From Terriglobia bacterium (GTDB taxonomy: Bacteria > Acidobacteriota > Terriglobia > Acidiferrales > UBA7541): 64,000 bases of DNA. The DNA is taken from the NCBI GenBank assembly GCA_023512135.1, contig JAIMAG010000009.1:42915-106914 (forward strand), given 5' to 3'. Below are positions 56,306 through 64,000 of this stretch, one piece after another. Every line of letters begins with the position of its first letter. The first letter of the stretch is position 1. The notes under the pieces were generated by a model. That model searched no databases, was not told the DNA's origin, and saw only the letters and a program-made list of their open reading frames with translations. Made by a program: the position numbers and the translations under genes.

Positions 56306-57595
56306 ATGGGTATGGTAGCCGCTCTTCGGCAAAGGGGCAGCGAAGTCAAAGAAGCCGTCCTGCTGGCGCTCGATGCTCTCCGTCGGCACAAGCTGCGCTC
56401 CGGGTTGACAATCTTGGGCGTGGTCATCGGCGTGAGCACGGTGGTGGCGGTCAGCTCGGTGATTCTGGGCCTGAACGCCAATGTGATTGGCTCGATCGAA
56501 TCGCTCGGCTCGAACATCATCATCTGCTACAAACACCCGTGGACCTCGCTGGGACGGCCGCCGAGCGAGTGGTTCACCCGGAAGGAATTGAAAGCGGAAT
56601 GGGCGGAGGACATTGCGCGCCTGCCGCATGTGGTGGCGGTGGCACCTTCGCTGCGCATCTTCCATCCGATGTTCGGGGCAGGCACCAGTTATGTTCGCCG
56701 CGGAGAGTATCGCGCCAAGAACGTGATCCTGCAGGGGAATCCGCCGGAGATTCAGGAAATTTTCAATATCGAGCTGGCGCGCGGCCGCTGGTTTACCGAA
56801 TCGGATATGGCCCACCGCACGCCGGTGGTCGTGCTGGGCCACGACCTCGCCCGGACCCTGTTTCCGAATCCCTGGGAAGACCCGATCGGCCAGGAAGTGC
56901 TGATCGAGGGCAAGGCATTCACCGTGGTCGGTGTGGCCGAACGGCAGCGGCAGGCGCTTGGCACCGGCGCCAACCCCGAAGACAACATCGCCATCATGCC
57001 GCTTTCCACGATGGAAAAACTCCATCCGGAATACCGCGACTACGTCCTGTTTGTGAAGGCTTCGAGCGGTGAGACCGTGGCGCAGGTCGTGGACGCCGTG
57101 CGCGACCTGCTGCGGCGCAAGCGCCGGCTGCCCTCGAACAAACCGGACGACTTCGCCATCTTCACGCCGGATGCCTTCATCGAGTTGTGGCAGCAGATCT
57201 CCTACGGCATCTTCGCGCTGATGTTCGCGGTCAGCTCGGTGGCGCTGCTGGTGGGCGGCATCGGCGTGATGAATATCATGCTGGTCAGCGTCACCGAGCG
57301 GACGCGGGAGATCGGCATCCGCAAAGCGATTGGCGCGCGGCGGTGGAACATCCTGTGGCAGTTTCTGCTCGAAGCGGTCACTCTGGTGTCGGTCGGCGGA
57401 GTCATCGGCATTGTGCTCGGCTCCGCACTCGGACTCGGGGTGCGCGCAGCGTTCCCGTCGCTGCCGGCGCAGATTTCGCTGTTCTGGGTCCTGCTGGCGT
57501 TCGGTGCCTGCGCGCTGATCGGGATTCTCTTCGGCATCTATCCTGCAGCGAAGGCCGCCCGGCTCGATCCGGTCGTGGCCCTCCGCTATGAATGA
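56306..57595 (+). CDS. MacB/FtsX-type ABC transporter permease
   Basis: A 429-residue paralogue of the gene just before it, with the same layout: LRSGLTILGVVIGVSTVVAV, a periplasmic domain, and GGIGVMNIMLVSVTERTREI near the end. The two probably form a heterodimer. The ATPase (a MacB/LolD-like protein) must be encoded elsewhere. The two genes are separated by 7 bases. Confidence 0.88.
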   Translation: MGMVAALRQRGSEVKEAVLLALDALRRHKLRSGLTILGVVIGVSTVVAVSSVILGLNANVIGSIESLGSNIIICYKHPWTSLGRPPSEWFTRKELKAEWAEDIARLPHVVAVAPSLRIFHPMFGAGTSYVRRGEYRAKNVILQGNPPEIQEIFNIELARGRWFTESDMAHRTPVVVLGHDLARTLFPNPWEDPIGQEVLIEGKAFTVVGVAERQRQALGTGANPEDNIAIMPLSTMEKLHPEYRDYVLFVKASSGETVAQVVDAVRDLLRRKRRLPSNKPDDFAIFTPDAFIELWQQISYGIFALMFAVSSVALLVGGIGVMNIMLVSVTERTREIGIRKAIGARRWNILWQFLLEAVTLVSVGGVIGIVLGSALGLGVRAAFPSLPAQISLFWVLLAFGACALIGILFGIYPAAKAARLDPVVALRYE

Positions 57596-57626
57596 GCGCG
57601 GCGTGCCCGTCGGCCGGAATTCGGGA

Positions 57627-58871
57627 TCAGTTCCCGATGGTGACGCTTTCGCGGATGAACCGAACGTCGTCCGAGCAAGGCTCGGAATAGGAAAAGATCA
57701 GGGCGTACACCGTCAGGCCCTTCGCTGCCAGCACAAAATGCTCGTACGTGTTGAGGGCGAGCGTTTCCTCTTCGAGGTCCAAGCGGGATTGCGAATGGAA
57801 AAGGATTTCCACGCCAGCCAGGTTGCCCAGCCGGGCGGAGCCCCGTTTCAGGGTCGTATTTTCTGGTTGTTTCGCTTTCCTCAATTCGACCAGTGAATCG
57901 CCGTAGGATTCCAGCGTAGTCCATGGGAATCTGGAATCCGCCAGAAAAATCGCCATGCAGTTTTCTTCGGTGTGTTCCGCTTGCGCAAAAACTCCGGCTT
58001 GCGCCTCGGTGAACTGCCAGGTGAAAGGAACCTGCATCTCCACACCGTACTTCGGGTTCTGGTAGGTAAGCCGATCCTCCAGCTCTGTTATCCGGACGCT
58101 GCTCTGGTCGATCGTGTCGTAGTTGGGCATCAGAATGCCCAGAGCCACAAAGCCGACGTAGGCTCCGACGAACAGCCCGGCCAGCGTCAGTGGAATGTGG
58201 GGCTGGAGTCCGGGGCTTGGCGCCAGGGCCGTCGCGGGTGCGGAGACCGATGCGAGCTTTTCCCGATGCAGCTCGTTTTGGTGCCTGGCGATGCGATACG
58301 CGTCGGCGGCCAGCACGGCTACGACGATTTCGATTCCCAGCTCCAACAGGGCGGCGTAAGTTGGGTTCTGGACGTTGCGGCTGGCCCGCGTCGCAACTCC
58401 GATGAGGAAGAAAATGAAGACGCCCTTGCGGCGTTCGTCCAAGTACCAGTAGCCGAAACCTCGAGTCAGAAAATTCAGAATCGCTGCGACGCGGGGGTTG
58501 TACACCATTTGGCTGTCGGTGCCATCGGAAAGCTCCCGCGCCGTGTAGTAGGCGTCCAGGAACGCGAACACATAGAGTGCCAGCGCAGCCCGCAAGCCAG
58601 TGCCCAGGAGAAGTTCCGATCCTTTCGTTGAGTCCTGCTCGAGCAAGATCCAGCCGAAAACTGCGGCCGCGATGCCGACAACGAAAAAGACCAGTGTCCA
58701 CACACCTCGCGAACGTTTTCCGCAATACAACTGCCCCACGCCCGGGGCCAGCAGGGAAAGAAAAAAGGCAGCGCCCGGATCCTTTTCCTCCGGCATTCGC
58801 ACCATGTATGCCGTTGCTGATTCGCTCTTCAGTTCCCGGGAATCGCGGGAGGCATCTTCGGGAGTGAACAT
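57627..58871 (-). CDS. Multi-pass membrane hypothetical protein
   Basis: A 414-residue protein. The N-terminal half has about six hydrophobic helices and a TM2-like start, AAFFLSLLAPGVGQLYCGKR, then GFGYWYLDERRKGVFIFFL, a second TM2-like copy. One more helix lies near residue 225. The C-terminal 160 residues are a soluble, mixed domain with no recognised motif, probably periplasmic. ATG at 58871 with GAGG upstream is used. It converges on the permeases and diverges from mutS2. Confidence 0.65.
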   Translation of the reverse strand: MFTPEDASRDSRELKSESATAYMVRMPEEKDPGAAFFLSLLAPGVGQLYCGKRSRGVWTLVFFVVGIAAAVFGWILLEQDSTKGSELLLGTGLRAALALYVFAFLDAYYTARELSDGTDSQMVYNPRVAAILNFLTRGFGYWYLDERRKGVFIFFLIGVATRASRNVQNPTYAALLELGIEIVVAVLAADAYRIARHQNELHREKLASVSAPATALAPSPGLQPHIPLTLAGLFVGAYVGFVALGILMPNYDTIDQSSVRITELEDRLTYQNPKYGVEMQVPFTWQFTEAQAGVFAQAEHTEENCMAIFLADSRFPWTTLESYGDSLVELRKAKQPENTTLKRGSARLGNLAGVEILFHSQSRLDLEEETLALNTYEHFVLAAKGLTVYALIFSYSEPCSDDVRFIRESVTIGN

Positions 58872-59055
58872 GACCGCCTCGCGCCGCGGAACATAGCAAA
58901 AATAATCTCTCAGGTAAAGTTACAGAATGGTGCTGAGAGCAGGCGTCCGGAACTTTCTCCTCGGGCCTGCAGAACGATTCGCTGCGCGATTCGCTGCGAT
59001 TTCCTTTATCCTGATTGCCTGCGCGTGCAAGCCGGAACAGAATCATCGGGGAGCC

Positions 59056-61467
59056 ATGTCGCGGAGCCCGGAACAGCTCGTTGAGTTCGGGGGTGTGGTG
59101 GAGCTGGTGCAAGGTTTCGCCAGTTGCGGGCTCGGCCGCCGGGCGCTCGCACAGCTCCGTCCGCGATGGGCCGATTCGCCCGCGCGGGCTGCCACCGTGC
59201 GCCGCGAGCTCGAGCAGGAGTTCGCGCTGGTGCGCGAAGCGATGGACTATCTGCGCACCGGACAGGAGATGAGTTTTGGCGGGCTGCCCGACCCGGCCAC
59301 ATGGCTGCCGAAGCTGGCCGTGCCCGGCGCCGTGCTGGAGCCGGCGGCGTTGCTCGATGCCGCTGCCCTGCTCGACGCCGCCAGCACGCTGCGAGAAAGC
59401 TTCCGCACCGCAGAGGCTCGCTACCCGCATCTGGCGGCCCGCGCCGCGTCGCTGGCAGATTTCCGCGGACTGACCCGGGCCATCCGCCGCGCCATTCTCC
59501 CGAACGGAGAGTTGCCGGACGAAGCCTCGCCGCAACTGAAGCGCATTCGCGGATCGCTGGTCCGGACGCGCGCCGCCATTCAGAAAACGCTGCGGGAGCT
59601 GCTCCGCGCGCGCGGCGTCGCGCCGGGCGACAGCGAGGATTACATCACCGTGCGCAACGATCGCTTCGTTGTGCCGGTGCGCGCTGCCGAGCGGCGACAG
59701 ATGCCCGGCGTGGTGCACGGCGCCAGCGCCACCGGACAGACGCTCTTCGTCGAACCGCTGGAAGCACTCGAGCTGAACAACCAGCTCGTCCAGCTCGCCG
59801 AAGAGGAAGCCGCTGAAATCCACCGCATTCTGCAGGAGCTGACCGGTCGCCTGGCCGCCGACCGGGAAGCCATCGAAGCGGCAGCCGCTGCGGTTGCCGA
59901 ATTCGACGCCGGCCTGGCGCGCGCGCGGTTCGCTCGCGCCCTGGACTGCGCGCTGCCGGAATTCGCCGCCGGTGCAGAGCTCCACCTGCAGGCGGCGCGC
60001 CACCCGGTGCTCGAAACCAACCTGCGGCGCCAGGGACGCACCGTGGTGCCGATTTCGCTTTCCTTGGGCGGCGCAGAAACCGTGCTCGTCATCAGCGGAC
60101 CGAACACCGGCGGCAAAACGGTGGCGTTGAAAACGGTCGGCGCAGCGGTACTTTCCGCACTGGCAGGCATTCCGGTGGCGGCAGCGCGCGCGGTGGTCCC
60201 GCTGGCTGACCGCGTGCTGGCGGACATCGGCGACGAACAATCCATCGCCGCGGACCTCTCCACGTTCTCCGCGCATGCGCTGAACCTGCGCGCCATGCTC
60301 GAAGCCGCAACCGAGCGCTCCCTGGTTCTGGTGGACGAAATCGGCACCGGCACGGCCCCGGAAGAAGGCGCCGCGCTGGCCGTGGCACTGCTCGAAGAGT
60401 TCCGCCAGCGGCGGTGCCTGACGCTGGTCACCACACACCTCGACCGGCTGAAGGCGTACGCTTCGACGACCCCGGGCGTGACGAATGCGGCGATGGAGTT
60501 CGACGTCGAGCGGCTGCAGCCCACCTACCGGCTGATTGTCGGACTGCCCGGCACCTCCAGTGGAATCGCCATCGCCGAGCGGCTCGGGCTGCCCCCGTCG
60601 GTTCTGGCGCGCGCCCGCGCGCTGCTCACGCCCGAGGCCCGCGAAGCGGCCGACCTGCTCGCCTATCTGCACCGCAGCCGCGACGAACTGGAAGCGCTCA
60701 AGCGCGATCTGGCCGAGCAGATGTCCGCACTGGAAGCCGAACGCCGCCGGCTGCAAACCGAGTGGGTGGAGCGCCAGCGCCGCCGCCTTGCGGAGCTCGA
60801 GCGGCAATTTGCCGAAGCACTCCGTCAGCACGAACAGCAAGTCCGCCAATTGCTCGGCGAAATTCAGGACCAGCGGCTGCGGGCGCAACTCGAGCGGCAG
60901 GCGGCACGACGGCTGAGCAAACTGCACGCTGCGGCTCGTGCAGAAGCCGATGCGGCGGCCCTGGCACACCTGTCGGAAGCCCAGCGCGAGCTGGGCGAAG
61001 CCGCGAAGGTTGTCGAACCGCCTCCGCCCGCAGCGATCGCACCCGGCCAGCAGGTGCGCGTGCGCGGCCTGGCGCAGCCGGTGGTGGTCCGGCAGCGGGA
61101 CGACCGCACCGCCGAGGTGCAGGCCGGGCCGCTGCGCATGCGCGTACCGCTGGCCGACATCGTGGGCATCGTGGACGAACCTGCGCGACGCACGGCACTC
61201 ACCGTCTCGGCTACGGGTGATGCCGCAGACGAAATTCACGTGATCGGCGAAACGGTCGAAGAAGCCATCCGGCGCGTGGACAAATTCCTGGACGCTGCGG
61301 TGCTGGCGGCCAAGCCGCGCGTGCGCATCATCCATGGCCACGGCACCGGCGCACTGCGCCGCGGTCTGCGCGAATTCCTGGCCAGCCACCCGCACGTGGA
61401 ACGCTACACCGATGAGGCCCCCGAACGCGGCGGCGCCGCGGTGACTGTCGTAGAATTACGCAGCTAG
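59056..61467 (+). CDS. mutS2: MutS2 (Smr-type endonuclease/ribosome rescue ATPase)
   Basis: An 803-residue MutS2 protein. The MutS core (clamp and lever helices) is followed by the ABC-type ATPase: Walker A GPNTGGKTVALK near 347-358, Walker B LVLVDEIGTGTAPEEGA and a following GVTNAAMEF region. A long coiled coil spans about 530-660, and the C-terminal Smr nuclease domain contains IIHGHGTGALRRGLREFL near 757. It lacks the mismatch-binding FxE domain. Roles include suppression of recombination and splitting of collided ribosomes. The ATG at 59056 fits family length; upstream in-frame sequence is not conserved. Confidence 0.93.
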   Translation: MSRSPEQLVEFGGVVELVQGFASCGLGRRALAQLRPRWADSPARAATVRRELEQEFALVREAMDYLRTGQEMSFGGLPDPATWLPKLAVPGAVLEPAALLDAAALLDAASTLRESFRTAEARYPHLAARAASLADFRGLTRAIRRAILPNGELPDEASPQLKRIRGSLVRTRAAIQKTLRELLRARGVAPGDSEDYITVRNDRFVVPVRAAERRQMPGVVHGASATGQTLFVEPLEALELNNQLVQLAEEEAAEIHRILQELTGRLAADREAIEAAAAAVAEFDAGLARARFARALDCALPEFAAGAELHLQAARHPVLETNLRRQGRTVVPISLSLGGAETVLVISGPNTGGKTVALKTVGAAVLSALAGIPVAAARAVVPLADRVLADIGDEQSIAADLSTFSAHALNLRAMLEAATERSLVLVDEIGTGTAPEEGAALAVALLEEFRQRRCLTLVTTHLDRLKAYASTTPGVTNAAMEFDVERLQPTYRLIVGLPGTSSGIAIAERLGLPPSVLARARALLTPEAREAADLLAYLHRSRDELEALKRDLAEQMSALEAERRRLQTEWVERQRRRLAELERQFAEALRQHEQQVRQLLGEIQDQRLRAQLERQAARRLSKLHAAARAEADAAALAHLSEAQRELGEAAKVVEPPPPAAIAPGQQVRVRGLAQPVVVRQRDDRTAEVQAGPLRMRVPLADIVGIVDEPARRTALTVSATGDAADEIHVIGETVEEAIRRVDKFLDAAVLAAKPRVRIIHGHGTGALRRGLREFLASHPHVERYTDEAPERGGAAVTVVELRS

Positions 61468-61480
61468 AGGACACACACCG

Positions 61481-63265
61481 ATGGCCGAAGCAGGTTCCTG
61501 GGCGGATCGAGTCAAACAGCAGGCCGATATCGTCCGCGTGGTGGGCGACTACGTCCGACTGAAAAAATCCGGTCAGAATTTCCTGGGGCTGTGCCCGTTT
61601 CATTCCGAAAAAACGCCTTCGTTTGCCGTCCATCCGGTCAAACAGATCTATCACTGCTTCGGCTGCGGCGCCGGTGGCGACGTCTTCCGGTTCGTCATGG
61701 AAATGGAAAAGTGCAGCTTCCCGGAAGCGGTGCGGCTGGTGGCGGAAAAGTGTGGCATCCCGGTTCCGAAGCCGCGACCGCGCTCACCGCAGGAAAAACG
61801 CGAACAGTCCGTTCGCACCGCGCTGCTGGAAATGCATCGGGAGGCGGCAGCGTTCTTTGCCCGGCAGATGGCGGAAACCGTCGAAGGCCAGGCCGCTCAG
61901 GCCTACCTGGAGGACCGCGGACTGGATCGCGCGGCGATCGAGCGGTTCGGACTGGGCTACGCACCCGCTTCCGGCGATGCGCTCTATCGCCACCTGAAAG
62001 CCAAATTCCCGGACACCCTGCTGGAGGCGTCCGGGCTGTTCGCCCGCGCGGAAGGTGGACGGCTCTATGACCGTTTCCGCCGCCGCATCATGTTTCCGAT
62101 TGCCAACGAATCCGGACGGGTCATTGCGTTCGGCGGGCGTGCGCTGGGCGATGAGTTGCCGAAGTATCTGAACTCTCCGGAAACGCCGATCTACTCGAAA
62201 AGCCACGTCCTCTACCATCTGGATCGCGCCAAGCAGGAAATCCGTCAGCAGGACTTCGCCATTCTGGTCGAAGGATACCTGGACGCCATCGCCGTGGCGC
62301 GGGCAGGCTGCGCCAATGTGGTGGCCAGTTGCGGAACCAGTCTGGCGGAGCCGCAGGTGAAGCTGCTCGGACGGTTCACGCGCCGCGCGGTCGTCAACTA
62401 CGACCCGGACGCCGCCGGCCAGGCCGCCACCGAGCGCTCCATCCTGCTGCTGCTCGAACAGGGCTTCGACGTGCGCGTGCTCGAGCTGCCGCGCATCGGC
62501 GGACAGCCCGCTGACCCCGACCTGTTCATCCGCGAACAGGGCGCGGCTGCCTACCGGGCCGCGCTCGGCGCGGCTCCGGCCTTCATCGAATACCTGATCC
62601 AGCGCGTTCGGGCGCAGGCGGGTGCCCTGCAGGACCCTGCAGCGAAGCTGCGCGCACTGAACTACCTGATGCCCTATGTGCAGCGCATCCCCAGCCGGCT
62701 GCTCCGCTCGGAGTGGGCCACGCGCATGGCCAGCGAGCTGCGCGTCGAAGAACCCGTGTTGCGCGAAGCCCTGCGTCGCGCCGCTGCGGAACGACGCAGC
62801 CAGGTGCAGACGCGGCCCGAATTGCTCGCCGCCGGCCCCAAACCTGCCGAACGGCGCCTGATTCAGATGCTCAGCGAAGCGGAAGAATTTCGACAGAAAC
62901 TGGCGCAGGAAATCGCTGCCGCCGAGCTGCACCACGGCCTGGCCACGGAGAAAATCTTTGCCGTGCTGCTGCCGGACTGCCTCGACGGCCGTGCACCGGA
63001 CCCCAATCAGGCTGCGACCACGCTCGGGGAAGAAGACCGACGCACCCTGTTCAGCATCTTGTTCGAACCCGCTGCTCAGCCAAGCTGGGAAGAAGCGGAA
63101 AGCTGCCTCGGGGTGCTTCGCCGACGAAAAATCGAAGCAGAACTGGCCCGCGTGCAACAGGCCATCGAAGCGAACCCGACCGAGGAAGAGCTGCGTGCAC
63201 TGCTGGCACGGAAACAACAACTGCGCCAGCAGCTCGCCTCCAACGAAGCCAATCCATCTTTTTAG
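61481..63265 (+). CDS. dnaG: DNA primase DnaG
   Basis: Synthesises RNA primers for replication. The 594-residue protein has the CHC2 zinc finger Cys38/His41/Cys59/Cys62 (LCPFHSEKTPSF and HCFGCGAGGDVF). The Toprim core has ILVEGYLDAIAVARAG near 260 and NYDPDAAGQAA near 307. A C-terminal helicase-binding-like region follows. It starts 13 bases after mutS2, so they are probably co-transcribed. rpoD, which often follows dnaG, is not present; the gene is followed by non-coding DNA and an RHS remnant. Confidence 0.94.
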   Translation: MAEAGSWADRVKQQADIVRVVGDYVRLKKSGQNFLGLCPFHSEKTPSFAVHPVKQIYHCFGCGAGGDVFRFVMEMEKCSFPEAVRLVAEKCGIPVPKPRPRSPQEKREQSVRTALLEMHREAAAFFARQMAETVEGQAAQAYLEDRGLDRAAIERFGLGYAPASGDALYRHLKAKFPDTLLEASGLFARAEGGRLYDRFRRRIMFPIANESGRVIAFGGRALGDELPKYLNSPETPIYSKSHVLYHLDRAKQEIRQQDFAILVEGYLDAIAVARAGCANVVASCGTSLAEPQVKLLGRFTRRAVVNYDPDAAGQAATERSILLLLEQGFDVRVLELPRIGGQPADPDLFIREQGAAAYRAALGAAPAFIEYLIQRVRAQAGALQDPAAKLRALNYLMPYVQRIPSRLLRSEWATRMASELRVEEPVLREALRRAAAERRSQVQTRPELLAAGPKPAERRLIQMLSEAEEFRQKLAQEIAAAELHHGLATEKIFAVLLPDCLDGRAPDPNQAATTLGEEDRRTLFSILFEPAAQPSWEEAESCLGVLRRRKIEAELARVQQAIEANPTEEELRALLARKQQLRQQLASNEANPSF

Positions 63266-63524
63266 AAACCGTCTCCCTGCATATCTATTCGGATTGTGTG
63301 AACTTGTGCGCAATCCTGACCGGAAAATCGGCGCTGTGCAATTCCAGCCAGAAGGTAACGAATCGCTGCTAGGCTCGAGTCTGGCAAGCAAGCGTTTGCT
63401 CTTCCCGCGAAACCAGCCGCGCCGAGCACTCGCCCGTTCGGAAGCAGCAAAGGCAGTTCTGGAGAAGAGAAATGGTGCGCGAGCAGTTCCATGGAACGAA
63501 GAAAATTGCTCTCTCCGTGGCCGT
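63266..63524. other. Intergenic stretch after dnaG
   Basis: No gene, RNA or terminator could be supported. On the minus strand the third RHS frame stays open to 63262, but beyond about 63525 its sequence no longer resembles RHS proteins. Confidence 0.4.
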
Positions 63525-64000
63525 CCCGGAACTCACTCCGCGAGTCCCAGGGCTGCTCAGGGTTCAAGAGCAGGACATCGCTCATAAGCCGGCCCGTCCT
63601 TCCAACGAAATACCTTGCCCGAAGCAGTCGAGGGCGGATTCGGGGTCGCGTTCTCTGGCAGTGAATTTGTAGGCATTGCCGCTGCCCGCAGCAACGACGC
63701 GTTCGCCGTCGAACGGATGGCGCACACCTTGAGGGGTCCCTGCCGATGATCCTGCGCCCGAGGCAACTGCACGCTCGCCGCCAAATGGGTAGTGTCCGAC
63801 TCGTCCAGGATCGCGCCGGTGGCGTTCGTCACAACATGCGCGCGGCCAAGCGGGTAGTAGTCGGAGTCATCGAGAATGGTGTCGGCCGCGTCCGTGACGA
63901 TGCGCGCGCTGCCGAGGTGGTCAGCGAAGTAGTAGAACACCGCGCCGCTCGCCTCCCGCCGCGCAACCCGCTTGCCAGCAAAAAAGCTATGCTCAGTCGC
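63525..64000 (-). pseudogene. 3' part of a decayed RHS-repeat gene (runs off the window)
   Basis: Read from the right edge on the minus strand, the sequence is RHS core: FFAGKRVARREASGAVFYYF, ADHLGSARIVTDA and DDSDYYPLG. It then shifts frame near 63793; one lost T turns the expected SDYYPFGGER into SDTTH. It continues as YPFGGERAVAS, GNAYKFTARERDPESALD, and shifts again near 63619 (GGGG to GGG), then ARYFVGRTGRLMS and LLLNPEQPWD. Two single-base deletions in conserved blocks mean no intact product unless they are assembly errors. The YYPxG/GGER module appears three times in succession, itself unusual. The 5' part lies outside. Confidence 0.72.

Noticed and set aside
57586..61395. 1269-residue minus-strand frame across mutS2 and the membrane gene
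   Set aside because: It is antisense to mutS2, which is unmistakable, and it runs out of frame through the real minus-strand gene at 57,627-58,871.

Overview
The window is GC-rich, densely coded bacterial chromosome, most likely from a member of the Acidobacteriota. That placement is an inference. It rests on an acidobacterial-type VWFA-related secreted protein, a periplasmic tricorn-type S41 peptidase, paired MacB/FtsX-type permeases, DUF2203 and several conserved hypotheticals I associate with that phylum. No 16S rRNA gene is present. One RNA gene, tRNA-Asn, was found. There is no prophage, no CRISPR array and no intact insertion sequence.

Left part (1-14.7 kb): the 3' end of an unidentified gene, a DUF1326 lipoprotein and a saccharopine-dehydrogenase-like oxidoreductase. 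Next comes moaA, preceded by a promoter, a structured leader that looks like a molybdenum-cofactor (Moco) riboswitch, and a terminator hairpin. Then nadA, a DUF2203 protein, a YyaL-type thioredoxin-fold protein, a membrane metallophosphoesterase, thiC (with no visible TPP riboswitch), a methyltransferase, an epimerase, a solitary nuoB, a Rieske ferredoxin and an EVE-domain protein.

14.8-32.7 kb: a secreted amidohydrolase, a cyclase-family hydrolase and a tricorn protease homologue. An arsenosugar-type pair follows (radical SAM ArsS plus a CxxC peroxidase-like protein). On the far side of mutM is a metal/arsenical-type permease with a small dithiol protein, behind a palindrome that looks like an operator. 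Then come an AAA ATPase, dtd, a GNAT acetyltransferase, an AlkD-like protein, YifB, an anti-sigma/STAS pair, a cold-shock protein, RlpA and a zinc-ribbon rhomboid.

32.7-41.5 kb: a long minus-strand run. It starts at a good promoter before trpC and proceeds trpC-trpF-trpB-trpA-chorismate mutase-DAHP synthase-tyrA, then the two CoA-transferase subunits, a conserved hypothetical, pgsA and a universal stress protein. The first part joins the shared aromatic pathway to its Trp and Tyr branches; trpE, trpG and trpD are not in the window.

41.5-53.5 kb: a family 5 uracil-DNA glycosylase, a second rhomboid, an SDH-type Clp-fold proteinase, a decayed transposase remnant, a secreted/membrane hypothetical, a cysteine-rich hypothetical, a LOG-family protein, DacB, a SYLF lipid-binding protein and msrA. 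A trypsin-fold protein with eleven nearly identical TPRs follows; Thr sits where the catalytic Ser is expected. Then a nitrilase, a methyltransferase and a truncated AhpD-like gene.

53.8-64 kb: tRNA-Asn, a VWFA protein, two ABC permeases without an ATPase, a membrane hypothetical, mutS2 and dnaG. At the right edge is the decayed 3' part of an RHS-repeat gene with two single-base frameshifts. The most interesting signals are the moaA leader, the Thr-for-Ser TPR protease-like protein, the split arsenic-related locus with a tiny Cys-tailed ORF, and the RHS remnant.
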